Source: Vulcanimicrobiota bacterium
GTDB taxonomy: Bacteria > Vulcanimicrobiota > Vulcanimicrobiia > Vulcanimicrobiales > Vulcanimicrobiaceae
NCBI GenBank assembly: GCA_027307235.1
Contig: DAHUXH010000013.1
Span: 1 to 64,000, forward strand
DNA length: 64,000 bases
Direction of reading: 5' to 3'
Shown here: positions 54,032 through 63,712 of the stretch, one piece after another
Layout of the letters: every line of letters starts with the position of its first letter
Numbering within the stretch: position 1 is the first letter of the stretch
Translations under genes and position numbers: made by a program
The notes under the pieces: generated by a model
Told to the model about the DNA's origin: nothing
The model's database searches: none
Seen by the model: only the letters and a program-made list of their open reading frames with translations

Positions 54032-54628
54032 ATGACAGTTCTTCACCGTTCGATGGCGTTGGCGATTGCCGCGGCCTTCGTGTTCGCGGGTGTCGCAAGC
54101 GCGGCATCGACGCTGACGCTCTATCGTGGAGCGGAAATTCATGCGCAGATGGATACGACGATCGACAGCGGCAGCGCGCGCGTCGGCGATGCATTCACCA
54201 TGACGGTCGTCGCTCCGTACCCAAGCGGCGACGCGACGTATCAGAACGCGCACATCTACGGCATTGTTGCTAAGGTCGTTCATGCGGGACAAGGGATGAA
54301 ACCGGTGCTTCAGCTGCAGTATCAGCGCCTGCGGTTGGCGGACGGATCGACCGCCGACATTTCGGGTACAACAACGTCCGCGCAGACCAAGACCGAGAAC
54401 AAGAGCGGCGCTCGCGTCGCGGCGACGACCGTCGGCGGGATGATCGTCGGCAACGTCATCGGTAAGACGATCTTCGGGGCCAAAGGCGGCGGGCTCATCG
54501 GCGCAGCCGGCGGTTTTCTCTACGGCAACAACTACAAGTCGAACATTCAATTGCCCGTGGGCGCCGCGGTCACGTTGACGCTCGCACAGACGGTTGTCAT
54601 TCGGCGTCAAGCACAAGCGCATCACTGA
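54032..54628 (+). CDS. Secreted glycine-zipper protein, paralogue 1
   Basis: The 198-residue protein has a signal peptide (MALAIAAAFVFAGVASA). A beta domain follows (LYRGAEIHAQMDTTIDSGSA, RVGDAFTMTVVAPYP, LQLQYQRLRLADGSTADISG), then a glycine zipper (VGGMIVGNVIGKTIFGAKGG, GLIGAAGGFLYG) and a short tail. The zipper probably inserts into or packs against a membrane. GGAGG lies 8 bases before the ATG at 54032. It is clearly related to the next gene. Confidence 0.75.
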   Translation: MTVLHRSMALAIAAAFVFAGVASAASTLTLYRGAEIHAQMDTTIDSGSARVGDAFTMTVVAPYPSGDATYQNAHIYGIVAKVVHAGQGMKPVLQLQYQRLRLADGSTADISGTTTSAQTKTENKSGARVAATTVGGMIVGNVIGKTIFGAKGGGLIGAAGGFLYGNNYKSNIQLPVGAAVTLTLAQTVVIRRQAQAHH

Positions 54629-54671
54629 TGTACAACGGCGGCTCGTCCGCCGGCTTTGAGGAGAGAGACGT

Positions 54672-55316
54672 ATGCACAGCCTGCTGCGAGTGCTCGCGCT
54701 CGCAACCCTCGCGATATTCGGGGCGACGGCCTCCGCGTTCGCACAATCGATCCCGGTCACGCTCGATTCGGGAACGGAGATTCACGCGATCATGAACGCG
54801 CCGATCGACACCGGAACGGCGCACGTCGGCGATCGGTTCTCGATGGCGGTCATGCCTCCGTATCCGCCCGGTTCGGATCAACTCTCGGGCGCAACGATAA
54901 CGGGCACGGTGCTCAAAGTCACGCCGGCCGGTCAAGGCCGCAATCCCGAACTGCAACTGGCTTTTCAAACGATCGAACTTGCCGACGGCACGACGCTCGA
55001 CATCGATGCGCAGATGACGCAAGTCGAGCAAAAGTCCGATGGGAAGAACGGCGCCGCCGTGGCGGCCGCGACCGGCATCGGCATGATCGTCGGCAACATC
55101 ATCGGCAAGACGGTGTTTCACAGCAATGACGGCGGCCTGATCGGCGCAGCCGGCGGTTTCATCACCGGCTACAACAAGAAGGCCAACATGCAAGTGCCGC
55201 AAGGCAGTCACGTGACGGTCATGCTCACGCATCCGCTGGTCGTGCGCCGTCAAGCCAGATACCAGCCGTCGCCGACCCCGCAGCCGGGCAACGTCTTCCC
55301 GCCGAAGAGCGTGTGA
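54672..55316 (+). CDS. Secreted glycine-zipper protein, paralogue 2
   Basis: The 214-residue protein shares the full plan of its upstream neighbour: signal peptide (ALATLAIFGATASAFAQ), TLDSGTEIHAIMNAPIDTGT, LAFQTIELADGTTLDIDAQM, then IGMIVGNIIGKTVFHSNDGG and LIGAAGGFITGYNKK. It adds a Pro-rich tail. The pair arose by tandem duplication. The beta domain resembles the VirB10/TrbI-type segment LPAGTxIxAxL, but no secretion genes are near. Its stop overlaps the ferritin-like start (TGATG). Confidence 0.75.
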   Translation: MHSLLRVLALATLAIFGATASAFAQSIPVTLDSGTEIHAIMNAPIDTGTAHVGDRFSMAVMPPYPPGSDQLSGATITGTVLKVTPAGQGRNPELQLAFQTIELADGTTLDIDAQMTQVEQKSDGKNGAAVAAATGIGMIVGNIIGKTVFHSNDGGLIGAAGGFITGYNKKANMQVPQGSHVTVMLTHPLVVRRQARYQPSPTPQPGNVFPPKSV

Positions 55317-55888
55317 TGAAGGCCGCTCCGAAGAAGAGCAACGGACAGCCCTTCCTCACTGACGTCAAGGAACTGCGCCGGCGCGCGAGCCTGAACATGA
55401 ACCAGGGTCCGGTGACGGACAACTATGAAGGCAAGGCGGAGCAGACCATCGAGATTCTGCAAGCGGCGCTGGCATCGGAGATCGTCTGCGTTCTGCGTTA
55501 CACCGCGCATGCCATCATGGCATCCGGGATCGACAGCGAGAGCGTCAAGAAAGAGTTCGAAGAGCACGCCGACGACGAGCGCGAGCATGTGACGATGATC
55601 GCGCAGCGCATCGATCAACTCGGCGGAAAGCCGAACTTCAATCCCGAGGGATTGGCGTCGCGCTCCGCCACGCAGTACGCGCAGGGAACCGACCTGCTCG
55701 ACATGATCAAAGAGAACCTGATCGCGGAGCGGATCGTGATCGAGCACTATCGCGACCTGATTCGCTTCTTCAGTTCCAAGGACCCGACGACGCGCCTGAT
55801 GCTCGAACAGATCCTCGCGACCGAAGAAGATCATGCCAACGACATGCACGCGCTGCTCACCTCGCGCCAGGGCCGCCGGCCCGGCTAA
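55316..55888 (+). CDS. Ferritin-like (bacterioferritin/Dps-type) diiron protein
   Basis: The 190-residue four-helix protein shows two E-x-x-H helices typical of ferritin-like diiron sites: ALASEIVCVLRYTAHAI with EHADDEREHV, and LIAERIVIEHYRDLI with ILATEEDHANDMHAL. It should bind and oxidise iron or handle peroxide. The ATG at 55316 shares its A with the stop of the preceding gene, so it is translationally coupled to the secreted paralogues. Residues 1-30 are basic and probably disordered. Confidence 0.85.
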   Translation: MKAAPKKSNGQPFLTDVKELRRRASLNMNQGPVTDNYEGKAEQTIEILQAALASEIVCVLRYTAHAIMASGIDSESVKKEFEEHADDEREHVTMIAQRIDQLGGKPNFNPEGLASRSATQYAQGTDLLDMIKENLIAERIVIEHYRDLIRFFSSKDPTTRLMLEQILATEEDHANDMHALLTSRQGRRPG

Positions 55889-56008
55889 ACGAGCGCACCG
55901 CGCGCCCCAGGAGCTAGGAGGGAGAGAGACCGGAACGTTGAACGAGGGCCGGTCGGTTTCTGTGGTCAGGCGGTTCGCCGCCCAGACGCCAGCCGCAGCG
56001 TGGAGCGT

Positions 56009-56084
56009 TCCGGATTAGCTCAGTTGGTAGAGCAGCTGACTGTTAATCAGCGGGTCGCTGGTTCGAGTCCAGCATCCGGAGCCA
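56009..56084 (+). tRNA. tRNA-Asn (GTT)
   Basis: The cloverleaf has TCCGGAT pairing ATCCGGA, the D-arm TAGCTCAGTTGGTAGAGC, anticodon loop CTGTTAA (GTT), and the T-arm CGCTG-GTTCGAG-TCCAGC. Discriminator G is followed by an encoded CCA, unlike the other two tRNA genes in the window. The accessory patch starts directly behind it. Confidence 0.97.
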
Positions 56085-56088
56085 ATGA

Positions 56089-56121
56089 AATCAAGGCCTT
56101 GCGCATCGCAAGGCCTTGATT
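56089..56121 (+). terminator. Terminator of tRNA-Asn
   Basis: AATCAAGGCCTTGCG and its perfect complement around CAT, followed by GTTTC. It starts 4 bases after the CCA. Confidence 0.8.
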
Positions 56122-56197
56122 GTTTCCCGGAGACCAGCGCGCCGAACGGAACGAGTCAAAGAAGCGAAACGCCGCTAGTTGACTTTCCTCTGGGCCG

Positions 56198-57180
<983 letters not shown>

Positions 57181-57290
57181 ATGTGCCATACAGTGGTCAC
57201 CGTAGCGATGCACTCTCAGGAGTGCGGGCTCCGACATGGCCCGGACCCAAGGAAGGAACAACGCAGGATGACGGTCGATACCGCCCGGCA

Positions 57291-57881
57291 ATGTACGGCG
57301 GCCTTATACCACCGCAAATCGCGGCCAATTACGAGATCCACGAGTGGCGAAACGCCATCCCCATCCTCGCTTCGGTTCATCCGTCCGAATGGCAAGATAT
57401 TCTTGACGTGCTCGCCGGCTTCAAGCTGCGCCACTCGACCATTAGCGTTGGCGGCGGAAACAAGAGCGATGTTTCAGGTTTTCTCGACGGCGAGTTCTAC
57501 AAGCGAGGTTGGTCGGAAAAGAAGTTCGCGACTGCAATTGTCCTTGACGGCGTTGAAACACCGAGCCCGACTCACAAGGTGGATTGCTATAAATCAAAAG
57601 TCGCGCTGGAAATTGAGTGGAACAACAAAGACCCGTTCTTTGATCGGGACCTTAATAATTTCCGCCTCCTTTTTGACCTGCGGGCAATCGACGTTGGCGT
57701 CATCGTCACGCGATGCGATGAACTCCAGACGTTGTTCGCGTCGCTTGGACGCGGGGCTTCCTACGGGATGTCGACCACTCACATGTCGAAATTGTTACCA
57801 AAGGTTGAAGGCGGAGGTGCTGCGGGATGCCCAGTAGTCGTGTTCGGAATCACCCGGAACCTGTACGATCCGAACTCCTAG
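57291..57881 (+). CDS. BglII/BstYI-like type II restriction endonuclease
   Basis: The 196-residue protein has the BglII-family core: IHEWRNAIPILASVHPSEWQ, HKVDCYKSKVALEIEWNNKD, then PFFDRDLNNFRLLFDLRAID and VGVIVTRCDELQ. The catalytic Asp in KVD lies 9 residues before the first Glu of LEIE, the spacing I recall for BglII (D-x8-E-x-Q), with Glu in place of Gln. Such enzymes cut sites around GATC (AGATCT or RGATCY). The start is uncertain; the ATG at 57291 keeps it close to the family length and off the IS remnant. It overlaps the methyltransferase gene by 55 bases. Confidence 0.82.
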   Translation: MYGGLIPPQIAANYEIHEWRNAIPILASVHPSEWQDILDVLAGFKLRHSTISVGGGNKSDVSGFLDGEFYKRGWSEKKFATAIVLDGVETPSPTHKVDCYKSKVALEIEWNNKDPFFDRDLNNFRLLFDLRAIDVGVIVTRCDELQTLFASLGRGASYGMSTTHMSKLLPKVEGGGAAGCPVVVFGITRNLYDPNS

Positions 57882-58474
57882 CATTGCCGCCAGCGGAGTC
57901 GCTGCTTGCATACGCGGGCGACACGAAGTTCCGCACCATCTACGCGGATCCGCCTTGGCGCTTTCAAAATCGGACGGGGAAGATGGCTCCGGAGCATCGC
58001 CGTCTTTCGCGCTACTCAACCATGACCATGGAAGAGATCTACGAATTGCCCGTCGCGACAATTGCCGCGGAGCGTTCGCACCTTTATCTGTGGGTTCCCA
58101 ATGCGTTGCTGTCCGAAGGGCTGGAGACAATGCGCCGTTGGGGATTCACCTACAAATCCAATATCGTTTGGTACAAAATCCGAAAGGACGGCGGTCCTGA
58201 CGGCCGCGGTGTCGGGTTTTACTTTCGTAACGTAACGGAACTCCTATTGTTTGGGATCCGTGGCGCGAATAATCGCACCCTCAAGCCGGGAAGAACGCAG
58301 ACCAACATCATCGGCTCGCGAAAGCGGGAGCATTCGCGTAAGCCGGACGAAGCCTCGGATCTTATAGAGAGGTGTTCGCCCGGTCCCCGCTTAGAGATGT
58401 TCGCTCGGACTTATCGGCATAGTTGGCACCAATGGGGCGACCAAGTTGAACCGCCGCCGCTGCGCCTCGTCTAA
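57827..58474 (+). CDS. MT-A70-family adenine-N6 DNA methyltransferase
   Basis: The 215-residue enzyme has the MT-A70 catalytic motif ADPPW (in FRTIYADPPWRFQNRTG), AERSHLYLWVPNALLSEGLE, GFTYKSNIVWYKIRKDGG, and RKREHSRKPDEASDLIER with the SAM-site residues. It would methylate adenine in the site cut by the endonuclease and so protect the host. GGAGG lies 9 bases before the ATG, inside the endonuclease gene, which couples the two. Intact enzyme pair, so likely a working restriction-modification system. Confidence 0.88.
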   Translation: MPSSRVRNHPEPVRSELLALPPAESLLAYAGDTKFRTIYADPPWRFQNRTGKMAPEHRRLSRYSTMTMEEIYELPVATIAAERSHLYLWVPNALLSEGLETMRRWGFTYKSNIVWYKIRKDGGPDGRGVGFYFRNVTELLLFGIRGANNRTLKPGRTQTNIIGSRKREHSRKPDEASDLIERCSPGPRLEMFARTYRHSWHQWGDQVEPPPLRLV

Positions 58475-58591
58475 GCGGCTGGCTGGATACTTCCACATTG
58501 CGGAGACGGATCCACGCTATTCAGTCAACTCCACCTTTCGAAGGGGACCGGCAAGGCCGGACCGCTACTGCTGATGGCCCGCTGCTAGAGC

Positions 58592-59605
58592 CTATTCGCG
58601 AGCGGCGCGTGCCAGCGTTTGGTACGTTGCTGCGGCGGCGGCATCCCACGAGAACAGGGAAGCTCGTTGCGGACCGCGCTCGCGTAACGTCTCGCGGAGC
58701 GTTTGGTCGCGCGCGATCTCGCGCAGGGCCGACGCCCATTCTTCGACGCTGAGCGGATCGTTGACGTATCGTGCGCCATCGCCGCAGACCTCGGGCAACG
58801 ACGCGGCGTTCGAAACGATCACCGGCGTTCCGCATTGCATTGCCTCGAGCGCCGGCAGGCCGAACCCTTCGTACGTGGAGGGCATCGCGTAGCAGAGTGC
58901 ACCACGATAGAGATCGCGCAGGGCGTCACGCGAGAGCCCATGTAGCGTGATCGCCCCTGCAACCTCCGCCGTGGTCACGCATACGAACAATACTTCTTTC
59001 GCGGGAAACGCTTGGTGATACGCACGCACGAGCGTTTCGAGATTCTTGCGTTCGTCGGGCGCACCGACAAAGAGCACGTAGGGTTTCTCGCGCAGGGTTG
59101 CATTCAGGTGTTGCGGAGCGCCGGGCGAAAAACATGGGTCGGCCGCCAAATACACGACGTCGATTCGGTCGCGCTCGATATGGAGGTATCGCACGCTTTC
59201 CTCGCGCGTAAACTCAGAATCGGCGATAAATCGCCGCGAACGCGCTGCCGAGCGAAAAAACGGGTCTTGCTCTCGCTTGCGAATGCGCGGCGATGCGGCC
59301 GGGTACGCAAACGGCGTACAGTCGTGAATCGTTGAAACCGCCGGCACGTCGCTTGCGAAGAATGTTCCTGTCCACGGGTGCCATACCACGTCGGCATCGC
59401 GCGGCACGCGCCTAGCAAGACGAAAGCCGTCGATGCCAAGCTCGCGTGCAATCGGGCCGCGACGCCGCGCTGGAAAGAGGTCCCGCGTGAGTAACGTCAG
59501 TTCCATTCCGGGGAAGTGCGCCAAACGCGATACGAGTGCTCGCGCATAGACGCCGATCCCGCGGCGATCGGCTAGGATGAGGTGCGCGTCGACGGCAAGG
59601 CGCAT
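58592..59605 (-). CDS. GT4-family glycosyltransferase
   Basis: The 337-residue GT-B enzyme opens LAVDAHLILADRRGIGVYAR and carries the donor-site segment YRGALCYAMPSTYEGFGLPA, LEAMQCGTPVIVSNAASLPE with the E-x7-E motif. It adds a sugar from a nucleotide-sugar donor to a glycan or lipid. It follows the methyltransferase by 3 bases and was probably acquired or kept as part of a polysaccharide locus that ends here. Confidence 0.9.
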   Translation of the reverse strand: MRLAVDAHLILADRRGIGVYARALVSRLAHFPGMELTLLTRDLFPARRRGPIARELGIDGFRLARRVPRDADVVWHPWTGTFFASDVPAVSTIHDCTPFAYPAASPRIRKREQDPFFRSAARSRRFIADSEFTREESVRYLHIERDRIDVVYLAADPCFSPGAPQHLNATLREKPYVLFVGAPDERKNLETLVRAYHQAFPAKEVLFVCVTTAEVAGAITLHGLSRDALRDLYRGALCYAMPSTYEGFGLPALEAMQCGTPVIVSNAASLPEVCGDGARYVNDPLSVEEWASALREIARDQTLRETLRERGPQRASLFSWDAAAAATYQTLARAARE

Positions 59606-59608
59606 CTC

Positions 59609-60475
59609 CTACGTGCGCACGGCGATCAGTCGCATATCATCGCCCAATGCATACGAGAGGCGTTCGGCCTTATTCCATCCCGGCAGCAATCGGCGCGCGA
59701 GCGGACGCAACTCATGAAAGAACATTTGCGGCGTGGTGCCCCACCGCCGAATCGTTTGAAATCCGTGCTCATTCAAACTCCGCAGCAGCTCCGTGGGCGC
59801 AAACTCGTGAATATGTTCTTTGAAGCCGTCCGGCAGAACTGCGGCGAGCGACCGTTCTTCCTCGGGTGTCACGTACTCATAGAGATGCCCGAACAATTCT
59901 TGGATTAGGGCGGAGCCGCGGCGTTTGGGCGGAGGCACGAGACGCTTCATGACCAGGCGAGGCCACAGATCGATGCTGTGCCGGTTGGGAGTCGTGAGAT
60001 ACAAACGACCTCCCGGTCGAAGCACGCGACGGCATTCTTTGAGGAACGGCCGGTAGTCGGGCAAATGCTCGATGACTTCTTTTGCAACCAGAAGATCCAA
60101 CTCGCCGTCATCCACACCCGCCATGCGCTGTGCATTCGCAGCGATCAGTTTGGTCGGAATTCCACTTGCGGTGAGCCCAAACTCTCGTTCGAGAGCGTCG
60201 AGCCACTCCTGGGAGATATCCATGACGACCAGCGACCGCGCGCGTTGCTCGATCGCGTAGCGAACGAAATCGCCGCCGCCCGGGCCGATTTCGCCGACCG
60301 CAAGGCCCTCGAGACGACCCAGCCTCTCCCGGTACAAGTCCTGCATCAGATTCTCGATCTCATGCCGCAGCGCGTCGGGCGGGCTCGCCGATGCGCCGTT
60401 CGAGGCGGCACAACGCTGATCGGCGCGCGATCGAATCTGGTAGTAGGTTGCTAAGGCTTCATCGCTAACGGACAT
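59609..60475 (-). CDS. Class I SAM-dependent methyltransferase
   Basis: The 288-residue protein has motif I VGEIGPGGGDFVRYAI, the acidic residue in LVVMDISQEWLDALE, motif II-III LDLLVAKEVIEHLPDYRPFL and LRPGGRLYLTTPNRHS. This is the methyltransf_11/23 pattern common in glycan-modifying loci. It is co-transcribed with the GT4 gene and probably methylates a sugar. The ATG at 60475 is chosen over 60481 by position. Confidence 0.85.
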   Translation of the reverse strand: MSVSDEALATYYQIRSRADQRCAASNGASASPPDALRHEIENLMQDLYRERLGRLEGLAVGEIGPGGGDFVRYAIEQRARSLVVMDISQEWLDALEREFGLTASGIPTKLIAANAQRMAGVDDGELDLLVAKEVIEHLPDYRPFLKECRRVLRPGGRLYLTTPNRHSIDLWPRLVMKRLVPPPKRRGSALIQELFGHLYEYVTPEEERSLAAVLPDGFKEHIHEFAPTELLRSLNEHGFQTIRRWGTTPQMFFHELRPLARRLLPGWNKAERLSYALGDDMRLIAVRT

Positions 60476-60562
60476 GCGCAAAGGGACTCCAAGGGAAAGC
60501 GGCCTGGCGCGCTTCCCCGGCTCAGCTAGCTCATCCTCCGAAAGGGGCTCGTCTACTCGTCA

Positions 60563-61897
60563 ATGCGTGATCGCTTTCCATGGATCGTGGCGGCGTGCTA
60601 TGCGCTCGTTTTCACCGCGCTCGGTGCCGTGCGTTACGCCGTGCACCGCAACTTCGTCGACTTCGGGATCTTTGCCCAGACGTCGGCAAGTGCGTTCGGA
60701 TGTTTCTGCAATCAAATCGAGGGAAGCCACTGGGCTTTTCACTTCTCGCCGATTCTGTATGCGGTCGGCGCCGCGCTCGCGGTCTGGCGCTCACCGATGG
60801 TGCTCATCGGTGCCCAGGCCATCGCCTGCGCGCTCGTTATCCCACCGGTGTACGCAATGGTGTGCAGGCACGGCGAACGGAGCACTGCGCGCCTGTGCGC
60901 GCTCGTCGTCGCACTCTACCCGGCGCTTGCAGGGCTTACGTTCAACGACTTTCACGAAAACGGCTTTGCGCCGGCAGCGGTCGCATGGACAGCGTGGGCA
61001 TTCGACGGCGGTCTCGTCGGCGCGACCTATATCTTTGCCGCGATCGCGCTCTGCGTGAAAGAAGATCAGGCCGCGTTTCTCGCGATTGGCGGTGCGCTCG
61101 GTGCATGGCGCATGCGGGGAACGCGCATGGCACTCCCCGCAATCACCATCGCAGTCGCAAGTGCCGCCGTGTTTCTCATCTTTTTTCTTGCAATACAGCC
61201 GCACGCTGCAGCCAACCCTGCGTGGTCGCCGGTGCGCTTCTACTCGTGGACTGCTAATGATCTGCGCGGCCTCCCGCTCGGGCTCCTCACACGCGCGGGG
61301 TTTGCCGTCCTCGCATTTCTGCCGCTGCTCTTCTTGCCGTTTCGCTCGCGCATGATGTGGCTCGCCGTGACCCCGCTCGCTGAAGTGTTACTTTCTCGCA
61401 TGCCGACGACGTACACGCTCGGAACCCACTACGCCGGAGCGTGGATCGGGTACACGCTCGTCGCGTTCGCCTACGCAGTGCGCGAAGAGCGGCCGCCGCA
61501 GGCGAATCGGCTGCTCGTATGGTGCGTCGCGTTCTGTATACTGGAACTCGCCGTCGCGAATCCGATGCATCCGGGCATGAATCTGCGCGCCGTTCAGCCG
61601 CGCGACACGGCGCTCGACCGGGCGCTGTCGTCGTTGCCGCAAGATATGCCGATTGCAACCCAAGAAGAAGCGTATACCCATCTAGCGCTCACGCACTCGC
61701 GCGCAAAACTGTTGCCGGAAGACCCGAGCGTAGCGCCGAGAACGTGCTTCGCGCTGATTGATCGCGACTATCCGCAATCGGTCATTCTCATCGAGTATTT
61801 GCCCGCGTTCGAAGCGCTGGTGAAAGCCGGAACGTATCGCATCGTGCGACGCGACGGACCGATCGAACTCTATCGCCGCATGTCGGACTGTTTGTGA
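60563..61897 (+). CDS. DUF2079 multi-pass membrane protein
   Basis: The 444-residue protein has about ten membrane helices. Its early segment reads AVHRNFVDFGIFAQTSASAF and SHWAFHFSPILYAVGAALAV, the DUF2079 signature with conserved D-x-GIF and H-FSP. KEDQAAFLAIGGALGAW follows. DUF2079 proteins resemble GT-C glycosyltransferases that use lipid-linked sugars. It is divergent from the GT4/methyltransferase pair and its 3' end overlaps the M48 gene by 28 bases. Confidence 0.85.
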   Translation: MRDRFPWIVAACYALVFTALGAVRYAVHRNFVDFGIFAQTSASAFGCFCNQIEGSHWAFHFSPILYAVGAALAVWRSPMVLIGAQAIACALVIPPVYAMVCRHGERSTARLCALVVALYPALAGLTFNDFHENGFAPAAVAWTAWAFDGGLVGATYIFAAIALCVKEDQAAFLAIGGALGAWRMRGTRMALPAITIAVASAAVFLIFFLAIQPHAAANPAWSPVRFYSWTANDLRGLPLGLLTRAGFAVLAFLPLLFLPFRSRMMWLAVTPLAEVLLSRMPTTYTLGTHYAGAWIGYTLVAFAYAVREERPPQANRLLVWCVAFCILELAVANPMHPGMNLRAVQPRDTALDRALSSLPQDMPIATQEEAYTHLALTHSRAKLLPEDPSVAPRTCFALIDRDYPQSVILIEYLPAFEALVKAGTYRIVRRDGPIELYRRMSDCL

Positions 61898-62721
61898 TCT
61901 ACCGAGGCTCCGTTCACCGAGGCAAGCCGAGTCGGCGGAAGAATTGTTTCTGTCGGCTTTTTGGGCAAATTCAACAATGTCGCGTGCTTCGGATCGGAGC
62001 TAAAACGCGCGAATCGCGCGGGATTGTTCTTGAGATACTCTTCGAGTCGTTCGATGCGGTGTGCATTATCCGGATGATCGGAAAGGATCTCCGGCGGTGA
62101 CTGAAGGTCGGCATTTTCGAAATCCTTCATCAGCCAGACTAGCCCCCACGGATTGAGCGCGGCGGCGGCACAGGTGTCGGCGCCTTCCAAGTCAGCGCGT
62201 TCTTCGACGCTCCGGGAAAAATGCAGAGAATCCAAGTCGCCGAGTATCGACGCAGCGAGCGTCGTCCCGAAATCTGGACCCAATAGAATCTCTCCGATCA
62301 TCTCGCGACGCTCGATCTCTTCGTCGTGCTTCATCTCATTCACCGAATCGTGATTGATCAGGTGAGACGTTTCATGGCACAGCGTTCCGGCAAGTTCTTC
62401 ACGGTTGTGCACAAAATACATAAGCGAGTCGACAACGTATACGTTGCCCCCGGGGGCCGCGAACGCGTTTGGCTGCTTGCTGTGAACGATATAGAACTGT
62501 ATCGGATAGTTGTATCGCTGCCGTGTAATGGGAACGAGCGCACGTTCTATGGGGCGAAGCTCGTCGTACAATGGCGATGAGGCGACGATGACGCCCTGGG
62601 ACTTCAACTTTTCGAAGGTCTGCGCACCCAGTTGCGCTTCGTCGGCGGTGTCGGTATCTTGCGCTGATGCTGCTGCCGTAGCGAACAACGCCAGCGCAAG
62701 AATGATTCTACCGATCTTCAT
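61870..62721 (-). CDS. Secreted M48-family zinc metalloprotease
   Basis: The 283-residue protein has a signal peptide (RIILALALFATAAASAQ). The catalytic segment is GTLCHETSHLINHDSV (HExxH), and the third ligand lies in SRSVEERADLEGADTCAAAA, as in BepA/LoiP-like periplasmic M48 proteases. FAAPGGNVYVVDSLM is also typical. It likely clears misfolded outer-membrane proteins. It is the last gene of a minus-strand run with stress-type membrane proteins upstream. Confidence 0.9.
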   Translation of the reverse strand: MKIGRIILALALFATAAASAQDTDTADEAQLGAQTFEKLKSQGVIVASSPLYDELRPIERALVPITRQRYNYPIQFYIVHSKQPNAFAAPGGNVYVVDSLMYFVHNREELAGTLCHETSHLINHDSVNEMKHDEEIERREMIGEILLGPDFGTTLAASILGDLDSLHFSRSVEERADLEGADTCAAAALNPWGLVWLMKDFENADLQSPPEILSDHPDNAHRIERLEEYLKNNPARFARFSSDPKHATLLNLPKKPTETILPPTRLASVNGASVDHKQSDMRR

Positions 62722-62729
62722 TGCGATGC

Positions 62730-63302
62730 TTATGCAAACTCCGGCGTGTAATCGTACGGGTACAGATAGTAGTCATAGTCCTCGCCAAGGAAAGACGCCT
62801 TTCGTACGGCGCTCACGCTACGACGATACAGGACGCCGCCTAGGCGGCTCATCTCGGTGTCGATAGGCGTGGTCCAATCCTCGGCAACCTCCGCGATCAG
62901 GGCGGCTTGTCCGGGCTTGAGGACGACCTGCGTTTCATAGCCGGCTTCCTCATGCTCCAACGCCTTGGCGCCCTCGGCAGTTAGGCCTGCGGCCCCTCCA
63001 GCCGCCGCGCCGATCCCCGCCGCGCTTCCGGCGGCGATCGCCGAAGCGCCCGCGATGCCCATAGCGCTTCCGACCGGGCCTGCGAGCGCGCCGAGGAGCG
63101 CGCCGACTCCCACGCCGACGATAGTCCGCAATCCGGCGTCCGTGTCCTTGGTCGCTACGTCAAGGTACCCGACGCGATCGCGATGGACTACTGCTGCTCC
63201 GTGCACGGTGATGTCCCCGCTAGCATCCAGTTTCCACAAGGCATGGAGCGCTTGATAAGCTTTTTCATCCGTGTCGAAAACGACCGTTACATAATTGTTC
63301 AT
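62730..63302 (-). CDS. DUF1269-like glycine-zipper membrane protein
   Basis: The 190-residue protein starts YVTVVFDTDEKAYQALHALW, a ferredoxin-like domain. A long Gly/Ala zipper follows (VGVGALLGALAGPVGSAMGI, AGASAIAAGSAAGIGAAAGG), and then a C-terminal half ending in a Tyr-rich tail (DYDYYLYPYDYTPEF). This is the plan of DUF1269 proteins, often stress-linked. It lies 8 bases upstream of the M48 gene. Confidence 0.75.
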   Translation of the reverse strand: MNNYVTVVFDTDEKAYQALHALWKLDASGDITVHGAAVVHRDRVGYLDVATKDTDAGLRTIVGVGVGALLGALAGPVGSAMGIAGASAIAAGSAAGIGAAAGGAAGLTAEGAKALEHEEAGYETQVVLKPGQAALIAEVAEDWTTPIDTEMSRLGGVLYRRSVSAVRKASFLGEDYDYYLYPYDYTPEFA

Positions 63303-63312
63303 CTCTTGCGCC

Positions 63313-63690
63313 TCACTTAGCGGACTTTGCGGTAAATGCGCGTTCAGCCGCCTTACCGCTACTGATGTTTTTCAGCGCCGACCGTACCTTCGTCAGCATC
63401 ATTCTGTTGCGCTCTCGCAACTCGTCTGCACGAACGTGGGCCGTGTCTTTCGCTGACGCGACAGCGGATTCAAGTGACGCTGCAGCACTTGCAAGGTGCG
63501 CCGCTACTTCGCTCTGTTGACCCTTCGAATCTGACCGGAGCGAAGCTGCAAGCTGCTGTGCTTTGTCGGCTACTTCTTGCAGTTCTTTGCGTAGCGCGTC
63601 GTCATTCTTTGCCGTAGCAGCGGCGATCTTTTCGTGAAGTTTGCGCGCGTCGCTGCGCGCGCGATCGAGTGTGTCTGTTACTGTACTCAT
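63313..63690 (-). CDS. Small helical coiled-coil protein
   Basis: The 125-residue protein is all Ala/Lys/Glu/Ser-rich helix with heptad character (TLDRARSDARKLHEKIAAAT; LQEVADKAQQLAASLRSDSK; ASLESAVASAKDTAHVRADE). No signal peptide or membrane helix is seen. It resembles apolipoprotein-like or LEA-type stress proteins. It sits 10 bases ahead of the DUF1269-like gene. Confidence 0.7.
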   Translation of the reverse strand: MSTVTDTLDRARSDARKLHEKIAAATAKNDDALRKELQEVADKAQQLAASLRSDSKGQQSEVAAHLASAAASLESAVASAKDTAHVRADELRERNRMMLTKVRSALKNISSGKAAERAFTAKSAK

Positions 63691-63712
63691 TTGTCTAGTA
63701 CTCCAATTTGAC

